In this document: positions 17,641 through 29,164 of the stretch, one piece after another
Layout: each line of letters opens with the position of its first letter
How positions within the stretch are numbered: the first letter of the stretch is position 1
Origin: Dactylorhiza incarnata
Taxonomy: Eukaryota > Streptophyta > Magnoliopsida > Asparagales > Orchidaceae
Direction: 5' to 3'
Length of the DNA: 64,000 nucleotides
Assembly (NCBI GenBank): GCA_033032865.1
Contig: JAWHQI010000166.1
Coordinates: 3,348,001-3,412,000, forward strand
Notes under the pieces: model-generated
Told to the model about the DNA's origin: nothing
What the model saw: only the letters and a program-made list of their open reading frames with translations
Database searches by the model: none
Translations under genes and position numbers: made by a program

Positions 17641-18059
17641 CTCGACAAATTCACCACGAGTGAGGGCATACCCTTAGAGAAGAGTAGCAAGGTCGATGTT
17701 ACATCTTGCACCAAACTCGTCCACCCCGATATCGCATGTCCTACAACCCAGGAGTTAGTGCCTATGATTGAACCCACCTCCGAGGGCGATGATATCATCT
17801 ATGACGAACATAGTGTCGTTGAGGCTTCAGACACCCCAAGCGACATGGTAGAGGACCCTCCATCTGAATTTCCCTCCCATAGGCATACCCAACACGCCCT
17901 CGACCATATTCTGAGTTTTTCACTTCCCCACCTAACATTTTATCCACTTAATCCTAGTGCGCACGAGGAACCCCAAATTCTATCTTTAAATTATGTTATG
18001 AAAAAAACTTTTGGGAATTTTTTGGCAGCTCCCCTTATTTATAACTTCTCTGATCACGC
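17641..18059 (+). pseudogene. Residual gypsy linker frame
   Basis: The continuous 238-codon frame (17587-18303) is acidic, P/S-rich and has no pol motif. It replaces ~3 kb of expected protease, RT and RNase H sequence, so a large deletion joins gag-proximal and integrase-distal parts. Confidence 0.45.
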
Positions 18060-18512
18060 CCCTCCGTCTTCCACCATTCGGTCCACTAGTATTTTTCCAA
18101 ATGAAGTTGTGTATGGCTCCTATTTACGTGTGCCGTTTGACTTGATCTCATTACCTCCTGTGTATGAATCAAGACAATTTGCAAATGACGTTCGTTGCTC
18201 CTCACTTGCATGCGTTGCACCACGAGATCCACCAACGATTAACCACTACATACATTGCATACCGCGCCCAACCGAATGTGCACAAATGGGCTCGAGTTTT
18301 TGATATTAGAGATTTAGTCTTGGTTAAGTCAATTCCCGAATGGTTACCCACGGGTTCCGTAATGAAATTAGCTAATCGGCGCGCCGACCCTTTTAAGATT
18401 TTAATGAAGTTGGGCAATAACGCGTACATTCTTGACTTGATTACCGATTGGGGCATACACCTCATGTTTCTTGTCTCTAATCTTACACCGTCTCATGAAA
18501 CACTACAAGAAT
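18060..18512 (+). pseudogene. Integrase C-terminal region of the Reina-like element
   Basis: First frame: FPNEVVYGSYLRVPFDLISL; second frame from 18164: DLVLVKSIPEWLPTGSVMKL, DPFKILMKLGNNAYILDL and HLMFLVSNLTPSHETL. This is the YG..PR.P.DL / GD.VLV / R..GPF.IL.+.G.NAY.L.L / F.V..L.P order of chromovirus integrase tails. One frameshift near 18165. It is interrupted at codon Glu-Leu by the element at 18513; the frame resumes at 27079 after the TSD. Confidence 0.75.
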
Positions 18513-20595
18513 TGTAACACCCCCATCTGTTCGGAAGCACATAGCAGAAGGTCCGGCCGGGGCCCCACGCCATATACTATTAAACAAATGGGAACGTCAC
18601 TCAATTAGATAACAACGACACTAAACAACGAAGCCTAACTCAGAGCATTCTATGCGGAAGTAAAAGAGACAATAAGAAACCCCAAAACCCGAACCCGGGT
18701 ATGTCCACTTCTACTAGATAGGAATAAAATGTTTACAACTTAATATTAGGCACGACGGCCTTACAATTTACCAACATCGACACGCAGGCCGGCCATACAT
18801 GAAAATCAAAAGGAAACATCAAAAGCCTTCGAGGGCCGCAGTAGCACCAGGGCTTCAGCCCGCTAATAGCCCGCTAAGCTCCGCTCGGCCCAGCACCTGT
18901 ACAACAAGCCCACCAAAAGCGGTGGCAAAACAGGCAACGGTCAGCTAAAGCTGACCAAATATAACGACCCCACCCCTTCGAGGGGGTGGCGGTTCTAAGC
19001 ATCCCTGCAAGACAACTCAGCAGCATATATATATATTTAAGAGTGCGACTACCAAAGCCCACAGAAAACATACATATGCAATCAACACAAACGTGGGAAC
19101 TGCCTCCACGTCTCGTGCTCTCAGGCACTCTTTGGTGTACTCCGCCTTCCACCACCATCCTCCCCGGATGGTCTTGCCCTTCGAGGCGTTTGCCGGTGGC
19201 CCGAATACCAGGGCACCCCCGAGCTTCAATTGTGAACAAAGCGTAGTCCGAAGACTCTCTCCCATCGCCTCCCTACAACTCCCAGAGACTTACTGTTCAG
19301 GAGCTCCGATGGTGCGGTTTCAGGTTCGCCAATGCCCGGTGTTCACACTCTCGTGGTACAACCCGAAGAGCGGGTATGGCGTTCCCTCAGCCCAGGTATT
19401 CTCATTCAGCCGGCTCCACGGGCCGCTAAGACATCCACCAGGACACCCTTACGGGTCGGGCCGACAAGCCTCAGGTCCTCTCAACAGGTGGGCTCCACAA
19501 TACACCAGAACTCAGTTCTGGACAGCTGTCGCCCAGGCGACAGTCAGTGTCGCCTGGCGACAGTGCACATAAACACCATTTGGCTCCTAGCTGTGGGTGT
19601 TTCCCAGGGCACACCCCCAGGCATTGCTGCACAAGCAGTAACACTCCCCCAGCCTCAGCAAGCACAAAAGTCACCAGACCCAAGTCCGAGAGCTGTCGCC
19701 CGGCGACGTCCATTGTCGCCTGGCGACAGTGAGCAGAACTTCACTTCTGCTTCCAAACATCGGGTGCTCCCCGGGGCACACCCCCGGGCGTTGCTGCGCA
19801 AGCAGTAGCACTCTCTATTCCTACGTAGCAGGATATCAACACGGGGTTTTTCCCCCGGCACGCACAACATCAAAAAGCAACACCAATCCGGACGAACCGT
19901 CCCGGATGGGCTTCACACAGCGCGCCTACGTCCGTTGCACGCACGGACTCTATATGAATGCAAGTTTTGACGGGGATAGAACGAATCGACCCGTCGGAGG
20001 CCACGACCTCACCCTTTTGGGTAGGGGCCTCAAGAATGCCAAGGATGGACTAGAACATGTCCGATTAGGGTTAGGGAAGATCGTTACCCTCAAACGCCGC
20101 TTTGAGCCCATGGCTCGACGTTCCACCCGGATGGAAAGGAGCGCCTTGCCCTCCTCTACGCGTAGCCACAAACGTTGAAGGGATCCGAGGAGTGTAGCTC
20201 CACCAAACCCAAGCTCCAAGCTAGGGTTTCCTATTCCTCCTTCTTCTCCAAGCTCCTCTCTCTCTCTCTCCAAATAAGCCTTAAAGAATAAGTGAAAAGA
20301 GGAGGATTTTCGGCCTTTCAAAGCAGCCACTGAACCCCTCTGTCCAAAACCAGCCCCCAAAGTCAATGTGTCATCAATGCCCCGCATTTCGGCCACAAAG
20401 TCCGAGATTGAGCTGTCGCCGGCGACAGCCACTGTCGCCCGGCGACAGCGACAATGAACCGACATTGACTAGTCAACGCCGTCCGACAGCTCACGGCAGA
20501 ACCTTCTCAACAGAACGCTATCGCCCGGCGACATCCACTGTCGCCGGCGACAGCTCTGGATTCCAGATTTCTGAATTCAGATTTGGGGTCTTACA
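18513..20595 (-). repeat. 3' LTR (left) of the Tekay-like element
   Basis: 2083 bp. Carries four palindrome pairs: 19526-19543/19548-19562, 19693-19708/19714-19728, 20412-20429/20432-20448 and 20519-20534/20538-20553. Also holds an internal duplicated block (GGGCACACCCCC(A/G)GGC.TTGCTGC at ~19607 and ~19778). Every long frame here is repeated identically in the right LTR and is non-coding. Confidence 0.95.
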
Positions 20596-20640
20596 ACCCT
20601 CCCCTCCTTATAAAAATTTCGTCCCGAAATTTGTAAAAAC
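20596..20640 (-). promoter_or_regulatory. Polypurine tract and conserved pre-LTR motif, Tekay-like
   Basis: On the minus strand AATTTCGGGACGAAATTTTT leads to ATAAGGAGGGGAGGGT directly before the 3' LTR. The first block is also seen before each LTR of the LARD array. Confidence 0.85.
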
Positions 20641-20700
20641 ACGCATATATACATATATCGAAACAGTCTTTACATACAGGGGAAAAAGAAGAGATAAGCG

Positions 20701-21255
20701 TCACCGAAACAGCTCGGGGAACTCCTCCAACACGGTCTGCTCACGCTCCCAAGAGAGCTCCTCGCGACCGCAGTTGTCCCAACGGACCTTTACCATACGG
20801 ATCGCCCTGTTCCTCAGCTGACGCACCTCAACAACCTCGATGCTAACGGGCCTGACCGCCGCCGCAAGCCCGCTATCCACGGGCACCTGATCCGCCGCTA
20901 CTACCTGCGTAGGCTCTTGCACTGCCTTCCGCAACACGGAGATATGGAATACATCGTATAGCCCGCTCAGTTCCGCCGATAGAGCAAGCCTATAAGCCGC
21001 CTCACCGACGCGCTCGATGATCTCAAACGGTCCAAGGTATCTCGGACTCAGCTTTTTCAAGCGTCGAATCCTGGGTACACCCTCGAACGGCCTGATCCTC
21101 AAGTAAACCCAATCGCCAACGGCGAACTGGACGTCGCGGTGCTTCGCATTATAGTACTTCGCCTGCCTATCCTGCGCAACCAAAAGCCCCTCCCGGATCA
21201 ACCGTACCGTCGAAGTCGCCTCTTCGACGTCTCTCCTCTTGAAGAGCTTCGTCTC
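20701..21255 (-). pseudogene. Integrase C-terminus and chromodomain (Tekay-like)
   Basis: From [20 protein letters not shown] through VGDWVYLRIRPFEGVPRIRR and LSPRYLGPFEIIERVGEAAY to the chromodomain ...RQLRNRAIRMVKVRWDNCGR and EELSWEREQTVLEEFPELFR, ending in TGA. Chromodomains guide integration of chromoviruses to particular chromatin. This frame is offset from the upstream integrase frame by a frameshift near 21250. Confidence 0.9.
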
Positions 21256-22180
21256 GCCCGTTCCGCCCAAGCTAAGGGAGTGCGGCACTTCCTGCCGTAG
21301 AGGGCCTCGAAAGGCGCCATCTGAATTCTCGCCTGATAGCTGTTGTTGTACGCGAACTCGACAAGAAAGAGGTGATCTTCCCACCCCTTGCCAAAAACCA
21401 GGACGCACATCCGGAGCATGTCTTCCATCGTCCTATTTGTACGCTCAGTTTGGCCATCCGTCTGAGGATGAAAGGTCGTGCTAAACTGCAGCTTTGTACC
21501 CAAAAGACGGTTGACTAGCCTCCAGTCGCTCGAAGTAAAGCGTCCATCACGATCACTGACGATGCTACGGGGCACACCGTGCAATCGTACAATTGTATCA
21601 ACGTACAACTTTGCCAAAACTCCACCGAGTCATCCCTCCGGTTGGGGATAAAGTGCGCCACCTTCGTAAGCCGGTCTACGACTACCCAGATGGCATCGTT
21701 CCCGCCCTGCGATCTCGGCAGCCCATGCACGAAATCCATGGAAATGTCATCAAACTTCCACTCCGGAGCAGGCAATGACTGCAAAAAGCCACCGGGCTTC
21801 TGACATTCCGCCTTCACTAGCGCACAAGTATGGCACTTGGCCACGCAGTGAGCGATGTCCCTCTTCATACCTGGCCACCAGAAAAGGACCTTCATGCCCT
21901 TATACATCTTCGTGCTCCCCGGGTGAACTGAATACCTGGTACGATGCGCCTCGTACATCAACTCTTCGCGCAGCTCACCCGCCCTGGGGACGCATAAACG
22001 GTCGCCTCTCCACAGCAACCCGTCACGAAACTGAAACTGGGCATCCGGCCCACCACCAGCATCCTCCGCGTAGCGCTTCAAACTCGGATCGAGTTCAGAA
22101 ACATGGCGGACTCTCTCAGCGAGGTCGTACTGCACCTCAAACCAACTCAAACAGGCACCAGCACTGCACCTCTTCTCCAC
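21198..22180 (-). pseudogene. Integrase core (Tekay-like), frameshifted
   Basis: 22180-21515 has the HHCC zinc-binding set (EAH, SVHPG, CVAKCHTC) and the first catalytic Asp (ISMDFVHGLP). After a frameshift near 21610, 21617-21198 has the second Asp ([12 protein letters not shown]) and the Glu ([20 protein letters not shown]). The full DD35E triad is thus present but split over two frames. Confidence 0.88.
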
Positions 22181-23754
22181 GCAAGAAATATCTCCAGGTC
22201 ACGTATCAGGTGCTCATCATGCATCTGAATCCAGTTGGCCTGCGCTGGAGCCCTGCGACTGAGTGCATCCGCAACAACATTCCCCTTCCCGGGAGTGTAG
22301 TGGATCTCGAAGGTGAAGTCCCCCAGGAACTCCATCCACCTCTGTTGCCGCATAATCAGCCCTTTCTGCGTCAGAAGGTACTTCAAGCTCTTATGGTCTG
22401 TGAAGATATCGATCTTCAAGCCATACACATAATGCCGCCATAGCTTCAGGGCAAATATCACGGCCGCCAACTCCAAGTCGTGGACCGGATAATTCCGCTC
22501 GTGCACCTTCAGCTGGCGAGAGCCATACGCTATAACCTTGCCATGCTGCTGCAGAACGCAGCCAAGGCCGCTTCCAGAAGCGTCGGTGTAGATCTCGTAG
22601 CCCTCCGTGCCGCAAGGCAAGCATAAGATCGGAGTCGTCGTAAGCCGCCGCTTCAACTCCTCGAAAGCCTGCGCACACGCGGGCGTCCAAAAGAACTCCT
22701 GCATCTTCCGTGTCAGCGTCGTAAGAGGCAGCGCGATCCGGGAGAAGTTCTCCACGAAGCGCCTGTAATAACCGGCCAGCCCGAGAAAACTACGGACCTC
22801 CGCTACAGAAGAAAGGACAGGCCACTCCCTGATGGCCGAAACCTTCACCGGATCAACCGCCACACCCAAACCACTAACCACATGGCCCAAGAACGCCACG
22901 GAAGGAAGCCAGAACTCGCACTTCGAGAACTTGGCATACAACTGGTTCCTCCTCAGCACCTCCAAGACTACTCGCAGGCGATCACTTTGCTCCTCCTCGG
23001 ACTGAGAGTAGACTAGTATATCATCCAGGAAGACGACCACAAACCGGTCGAGGTACTCTCGAAAAGTCCGGTTCATCAAGTCCATAAACACCGAGGGCAC
23101 AATAGACAGCCCAAACGGCATCACGATGAACTCATACTGCCCGTACCTGGTACTAAGGCAGTCTTCGGAATATCGCACTCCCTGATCCGCACCTGATAAT
23201 AGTCGGACTTCAAGTCCAGCTTCGAGTACTGTCGACCCAACGAGCTGGTCGAACAAAACATCTATCCTCGGTAGAGGATGCTTGTTCTTCTCGGTCAGCT
23301 TGTTTAGCTCCCGATAATCGATACAAAGCCGCAGGCTACCGTCCTTCTTTTTGACAAGGAGGACCGGTGCACTCCAAGGTGAAGAACTCGGACGCACGTA
23401 GCCCTGCTCAAACAGCTCCTTCAGCTGCAGCTTCAACTCCGCTAACTCCTTCGGAGCCAAACGATACGGCGAGCGGGCCACAGGCTTAGCGCCTGGCACC
23501 AACTCAATCGTGAAATCTATCTCCCTCTGCGGGGGAGCACCGGGGAGCTCGCTCGGGAACACAACGGGGAATTCTGAAACGACCGGAACGTCCACTAGGT
23601 TGGGCCTTGGCGTTGAAGCCTCCACTAGAGCAAAGAATAACTCTGCTCCCTGTCGCACTGCCTTGGACACCTGGAGAGCAGACATCAGCATCTTGCTCGA
23701 TCCACGCATGCCCGCAAAGACCGTCTCACGGTCGGCACCTTGCCCAAACCTCAC
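22147..23754 (-). pseudogene. Reverse transcriptase-RNase H (Tekay-like), motif A frame-shifted
   Basis: A 535-codon open frame. [35 protein letters not shown] and the catalytic [13 protein letters not shown]. RNase [32 protein letters not shown] and FTDHKSL. Near the end comes [11 protein letters not shown] leading to integrase. Between LFDQLVGST and TRYGQYEF (about 23150-23232) the residues do not match the family, while the +1 frame of the same bases contains the LDL motif with the first catalytic Asp. Two compensating indels have therefore replaced the active-site segment while leaving the ORF open. The enzyme should be inactive. Confidence 0.92.
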
Positions 23755-23796
23755 TTCCTTGGTGGTGCAATCGATACACGCACGCTATTCCGACAG

Positions 23797-24069
23797 TCAA
23801 TCCATTCCGAAGATTACATCGAACTCAACCAGGGGGAGTAACGATGCTTTCAGGTCATACTCCTGACTTCCAACTAGAACTTTCACGCAACAACTTCTCT
23901 CCACACGCATCGAATATCCATTCGGCAGTAGGACATCCAGTCCATCTGCAGAAGCAATCGACGGCGCCCCAATACGTTGGACGAAGTCCGACGATAAGAA
24001 GGAGTGCGAAGCTCCAGTATCGAAAAGCGCCCTCACAGGAACGCCTAAAACATTTATGAAACTTGTCAC
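23797..24069 (-). pseudogene. Aspartic protease (Tekay-like)
   Basis: Contains the active site VRALFDTGASHSFLSSDF and ends VEFDVIFGMD. Fused by deletion almost directly to the gag capsid region. The frame is closed by stops before RT: a CTATTCC segment at ~23785 carries a TAG on the minus strand. Confidence 0.88.
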
Positions 24070-24089
24070 GACGTCCTTGGCTTTGATAG

Positions 24090-24616
24090 CCTCCGTAGAA
24101 CCTATTCACCCTTCTCTCCTCGTCACCGAAAGGAGTTCCAGCGTAACGCCCGAGGCGGGTGAACTCATACAGGTAGTCATCAACCAGTCTACCATCCTGC
24201 GTCAGAGCCAGGAACTGGTTCTCCATCGCGATCTGCTGCGCCTGAGGCACATACTTTGCCAGGAAGATTCTCGAGAACTCTTCCAACGGCACATCAACCA
24301 GTCGCCTTCCAGCAAACTGGCGCTTCTCTACCTCATCCCACCACCGCCTGGCTTCCTTTGCCAACAAGAAGGTAGCAAAGGTCACTTTCTGCGCTTCATC
24401 TGACTGTGTCGCTGTAGGAATTCGCTCCCTAGGCGACAGCCAGTCCTCGGCCTCAGCTGGGGATTCAACCCTGGTAAACGGAGGAGGTCGAAAACCCATG
24501 AAGTGCTTCAGTTGTTGCTCAGGAGCACGCCTCACGGGGACTTGCTCCACTCTTAGTGGCTCTGGGGCCACTTCCTGCAACGGCGGTTGGCCTTGCCTTC
24601 CAGGCTGGCCATTCAA
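24090..24616 (-). pseudogene. Gag capsid region (Tekay-like), C-terminally deleted
   Basis: FRPPPFTRVESPAEAEDWLS, ATFLLAKEARRWWDEV and EEFSRIFLAKYVPQ are the plant gypsy retrotrans-gag signature. After RRVNRFYGGYQ the sequence jumps to the start of the protease in another frame. The end of the capsid and the CCHC knuckle are therefore missing. Confidence 0.85.
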
Positions 24617-24974
24617 CGCAGCTAGAACGATAGAACGACTTCTGTAACTTGTTGAACCAACTCAGCAGACGGAGGTGTAGGAGCCTCAACAGACCCGCTA
24701 CTCTCAACCACGACACGGAGACGCGACGGTCCCGCTGCACTTCGAGTGCCCTACACAAGCGCACCACAAAGTTAGGCGACAGCACAGTCGCAACTAACAA
24801 CAAAAGGAACACTCAGGTTCCAAAATCATGCAATTATTGTTGGTTTGTTGTTACATTTTATTCCTAAGTGGACATTTTTGGGTTTATTTTACGTCTCGAC
24901 GGTAGCGCACACGCGTGCTCACCACCCCTTAAAAGAATTCGCCCACGAATTCCTTAGAAGGAGACGGAACCTTA

Positions 24975-24990
24975 AGAGCTGATACCAATT
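24975..24990 (-). promoter_or_regulatory. Primer binding site, Tekay-like element
   Basis: AATTGGTATCAGCTCTTAAG immediately follows the 5' LTR on the minus strand; partial match to the initiator tRNA-Met site. Confidence 0.75.
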
Positions 24991-27073
24991 TGTAACACCC
25001 CCATCTGTTCGGAAGCACATAGCAGAAGGTCCGGCCGGGGCCCCACGCCATATACTATTAAACAAATGGGAACGTCACTCAATTAGATAACAACGACACT
25101 AAACAACGAAGCCTAACTCAGAGCATTCTATGCGGAAGTAAAAGAGACAATAAGAAACCCCAAAACCCGAACCCGGGTATGTCCACTTCTACTAGATAGG
25201 AATAAAATGTTTACAACTTAATATTAGGCACGACGGCCTTACAATTTACCAACATCGACACGCAGGCCGGCCATACATGAAAATCAAAAGGAAACATCAA
25301 AAGCCTTCGAGGGCCGCAGTAGCACCAGGGCTTCAGCCCGCTAATAGCCCGCTAAGCTCCGCTCGGCCCAGCACCTGTACAACAAGCCCACCAAAAGCGG
25401 TGGCAAAACAGGCAACGGTCAGCTAAAGCTGACCAAATATAACGACCCCACCCCTTCGAGGGGGTGGCGGTTCTAAGCATCCCTGCAAGACAACTCAGCA
25501 GCATATATATATATTTAAGAGTGCGACTACCAAAGCCCACAGAAAACATACATATGCAATCAACACAAACGTGGGAACTGCCTCCACGTCTCGTGCTCTC
25601 AGGCACTCTTTGGTGTACTCCGCCTTCCACCACCATCCTCCCCGGATGGTCTTGCCCTTCGAGGCGTTTGCCGGTGGCCCGAATACCAGGGCACCCCCGA
25701 GCTTCAATTGTGAACAAAGCGTAGTCCGAAGACTCTCTCCCATCGCCTCCCTACAACTCCCAGAGACTTACTGTTCAGGAGCTCCGATGGTGCGGTTTCA
25801 GGTTCGCCAATGCCCGGTGTTCACACTCTCGTGGTACAACCCGAAGAGCGGGTATGGCGTTCCCTCAGCCCAGGTATTCTCATTCAGCCGGCTCCACGGG
25901 CCGCTAAGACATCCACCAGGACACCCTTACGGGTCGGGCCGACAAGCCTCAGGTCCTCTCAACAGGTGGGCTCCACAATACACCAGAACTCAGTTCTGGA
26001 CAGCTGTCGCCCAGGCGACAGTCAGTGTCGCCTGGCGACAGTGCACATAAACACCATTTGGCTCCTAGCTGTGGGTGTTTCCCAGGGCACACCCCCAGGC
26101 ATTGCTGCACAAGCAGTAACACTCCCCCAGCCTCAGCAAGCACAAAAGTCACCAGACCCAAGTCCGAGAGCTGTCGCCCGGCGACGTCCATTGTCGCCTG
26201 GCGACAGTGAGCAGAACTTCACTTCTGCTTCCAAACATCGGGTGCTCCCCGGGGCACACCCCCGGGCGTTGCTGCGCAAGCAGTAGCACTCTCTATTCCT
26301 ACGTAGCAGGATATCAACACGGGGTTTTTCCCCCGGCACGCACAACATCAAAAAGCAACACCAATCCGGACGAACCGTCCCGGATGGGCTTCACACAGCG
26401 CGCCTACGTCCGTTGCACGCACGGACTCTATATGAATGCAAGTTTTGACGGGGATAGAACGAATCGACCCGTCGGAGGCCACGACCTCACCCTTTTGGGT
26501 AGGGGCCTCAAGAATGCCAAGGATGGACTAGAACATGTCCGATTAGGGTTAGGGAAGATCGTTACCCTCAAACGCCGCTTTGAGCCCATGGCTCGACGTT
26601 CCACCCGGATGGAAAGGAGCGCCTTGCCCTCCTCTACGCGTAGCCACAAACGTTGAAGGGATCCGAGGAGTGTAGCTCCACCAAACCCAAGCTCCAAGCT
26701 AGGGTTTCCTATTCCTCCTTCTTCTCCAAGCTCCTCTCTCTCTCTCTCCAAATAAGCCTTAAAGAATAAGTGAAAAGAGGAGGATTTTCGGCCTTTCAAA
26801 GCAGCCACTGAACCCCTCTGTCCAAAACCAGCCCCCAAAGTCAATGTGTCATCAATGCCCCGCATTTCGGCCACAAAGTCCGAGATTGAGCTGTCGCCGG
26901 CGACAGCCACTGTCGCCCGGCGACAGCGACAATGAACCGACATTGACTAGTCAACGCCGTCCGACAGCTCACGGCAGAACCTTCTCAACAGAACGCTATC
27001 GCCCGGCGACATCCACTGTCGCCGGCGACAGCTCTGGATTCCAGATTTCTGAATTCAGATTTGGGGTCTTACA
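24991..27073 (-). repeat. 5' LTR (right) of the Tekay-like element
   Basis: 2083 bp, TGTAA...TTACA, same length as the left LTR and the same in every block compared. Includes the same four palindrome pairs. Confidence 0.95.
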
Positions 27074-27078
27074 AGAAT

Positions 27079-27445
27079 TACTTCACCACCCTTCTTCATC
27101 TCCTTACGACCATTTTATTGGGTTCGAGAGTGATTCCATGTCCCTATATTTTACTAACTTGGAGTTGCCCCCTTACCTACTAGAGGGGTTCCAAGTCATA
27201 TTATGCTTGTTACTAATACTTGTCTCAGGTTCCCGAGGATTCTCTTTGTTAACTCAGATTTTGGAGGGTCCACCATTTGCTTCCACAGAGGGCGGCATAT
27301 ACCGCTACTTGGTTCGTTGGAAGGACTGCCCCAGATATGACACCACATGGGTGACCGCCGCGAAGTAGGAGCGTCTTGATGCTGACATGCTACACCTTTA
27401 CCGCTTAGAACACTCACCCGTGATGAGTGATTTTGAGCGGAGGAT
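27079..27445 (+). pseudogene. Chromodomain end of the Reina-like polyprotein
   Basis: Resumes the frame interrupted at 18512. It has ILEGPPFASTEGGIYRYLVR followed by WKDCPRYDTTWVT, a chromodomain of the YLVRWKG-P--D-TW type, then an in-frame TAG (27366) and ERLDADMLHLYRLEHSP. The LTR begins at 27446 after AGCGGAGGAT, a weak polypurine tract. Confidence 0.75.
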
Positions 27446-28922
27446 TGATGGCGCCGACCCGGTATCACTTGGCGGCGCGACGCAACATTACAACCTTCGG
27501 CCCAACACGCGGAGGTCCTACCACGACATGATCCATAATATTTAATTAGCTCGTCTTTTAATATTATCAAACATTTTATGCACATTTTAATTTAATCGGG
27601 CGCGTCTGATCGACCAAAATGTTAGGTGGTCACGGACGTTTTATCTCCTTTTTATTTCCTGCATTTTATTTACGCCTTAGAACCTTGGATGGATAGGATT
27701 AGAGATCAACATATGTATGGCTAGGATGAGTTTATTGAGGAGTATATATGTTGGGCTAGAGAGCACGCAAACCCGATCAGAGCACCTGCAAATTAGTTCT
27801 AGCAAGTACCTACATGACCGCTTAGCGGCATGCCGATACTCAACAAAAAACACAGCACAAAATAACAACAATAAAAGTGACACACAGATTTAACGTGGAA
27901 ACCCAATAAGGTGAAAACCACTGGACGATCGGAGTCCAACCTGAAAAGCCGCCACTAAAAATGTGTAAAACAGATAGGAAAATACAAGACTTTCCCTCCT
28001 CGATCCACACAGAATCTTCACCAACTTCGCGCCGCACAATAATACACAATAAACAGTAACAGAAAAATTGCAAGTTACCGACAGTGACGGACGAGACGGA
28101 TTACACAAATCCTCTCCAAGATGTCTCTTCTAATCCTTGCCAAAGCCTGCTCCAGATCCAATCAGTGTATGCAAAGTATTCCTTGTCAACGTCGCAGAGA
28201 CGTCCGAAAGCTCTCCCCAAACCAAAACGCTTGCCACAAAAGCCTCTCTAAAAACTCTTTCAATGTTTGAGATGGGAGATGAGTGGATGTCTTACCCCTC
28301 CTCCTTCATGCCTATTTATAAGGCCAAAATCAAGGGGTAGATGGTGGTAGATATCATGTGGAGGAAGCTTCCTTGAAGCTTCCCTCGGTCAAAGAACACA
28401 TGTCGAATAATATGAAGCTTCATTTGACCACTTTCCTAGAAGCTTCCTTTAAGAGCACATGTCGATTTCTTAGTCAACACCGGCTACCCCTTTTCACACT
28501 TGACATGAAACACATGCTTGAAAAGCATGGTCAAAAATTGGCTAGTCTCTTTCACACTTAGGAGAAAATTATCTCATCAATATATACCCCTAATTTTAGG
28601 TTGAACAACAACGAAAGAATTATTTTGAGATAAAGCAAAGGAGGCTCACGGTTCCTATTGGCCGAACCCCTCTTTCCTCTTCCCGTGCGGCGTGAAACCA
28701 GCATAGGCGGCTCCTTGGCGTGATACCGGCGGCCAACATCTATCCCGGCGTGACACCGGCCCCCTCCTCCTTCCTTCGTTCGACGCCATCCAACAAACTC
28801 CCTTCCTCCCTGTCGTGGAGTTTGGGCCGGCGTGGCTGCGTCTGCTTCCAGATCGACGGAGCGATCTCTTCCGGCGGCGGATCTTCCTTCCCAGCGTGAA
28901 TAGAGCAGTGGACTGGTCGAGT
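27446..28922 (+). repeat. 3' LTR of the Reina-like element, interrupted and truncated
   Basis: 27446-27748 and 28585-28922 match 15990-16640 of the 5' LTR with visible divergence, so this element is much older than the Tekay-like insert. Similarity stops after GGACTGGTCGAGTGGT at ~28922; the last ~450 bp of the LTR are gone. Confidence 0.8.
27749..28579. mobile_element. Solo LTR (831 bp), probably copia
   Basis: TGTTG...CATCA ends, TSD ATATA at 27744-27748 and 28580-28584. No internal sequence. The uninterrupted 5' LTR of the host element shows the empty site (GAGTATATATACGG). CCTATTTATAAGG at ~28311-28323 is a TATA-like candidate. Orientation is not settled. Confidence 0.88.
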
Positions 28923-29164
28923 GGTTCTTCCCGCTTTGTTGGAGATCAGGAATCTACACAGTCGGAGAGGGATTTTGGAAGATAAGTTCGGCGAGATCTT
29001 CCGATTTCTGAACCTGCGACTTACGGTCAGCAGGGCTTGATACCGCCGTCGACGACCATACACTGTTCGCTACCCAAACGAGAAGAACCAAACATCACCT
29101 AAATAATATGATTCACACTATCCCAAACGGGAAGAACCACATTCTCCGGGGTATACAGTGTTCG
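28923..29164. other. Unassigned junction sequence
   Basis: No gene. Contains a repeated TACA(C/G)TGTTCGCTA and AAACG.GAAGAACCA, suggesting a further decayed insertion that removed the right end of the Reina-like LTR and its TSD. Confidence 0.3.

Larger units (their letters stand above)
18513..27073 (-). mobile_element. Ty3/gypsy Tekay-like chromovirus, complete but defective (8561 bp)
   Basis: TSD AGAAT at 18508-18512 and 27074-27078. The two LTRs are 2083 bp each, TGTAA...TTACA in both, with no difference found in the blocks compared. PBS near 24980, PPT at ~20596-20610, and gag, protease, RT-RNase H, integrase and chromodomain on the minus strand in Ty3/gypsy order. The polyprotein is broken by several frameshifts and has lost the gag zinc knuckle. 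Identical LTRs with a dead polyprotein mean recent movement using proteins from another copy. Long LTRs and the LRN...VKV.W chromodomain suit Tekay/Del. Confidence 0.93.
15990..28922 (+). mobile_element. Ty3/gypsy Reina-like chromovirus, internally deleted, with nested insertions
   Basis: 5' LTR 15990-17094 begins TGATG and ends CATCA. The internal part holds gag remnants, an integrase C-terminus and a chromodomain; protease, reverse transcriptase and RNase H are missing. The 3' LTR starts at 27446. The Tekay-like element 18513-27073 sits inside the internal region and a solo LTR sits in the 3' LTR. The 3' LTR breaks off at ~28922, so the right TSD is lost; the left flank is CTATT. The chromodomain and integrase tail fit the Reina lineage. 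Confidence 0.8.

Noticed and set aside
18874..20821. Several 70-170-codon frames on both strands.
   Set aside because: All lie in the 2083-bp LTR and recur identically at 25352-27368; none has a protein motif.
27739..28584. Treating 27446-28922 as one long intact LTR.
   Set aside because: The partner LTR lacks 27749-28584; ATATA TSD shows a separate solo LTR.
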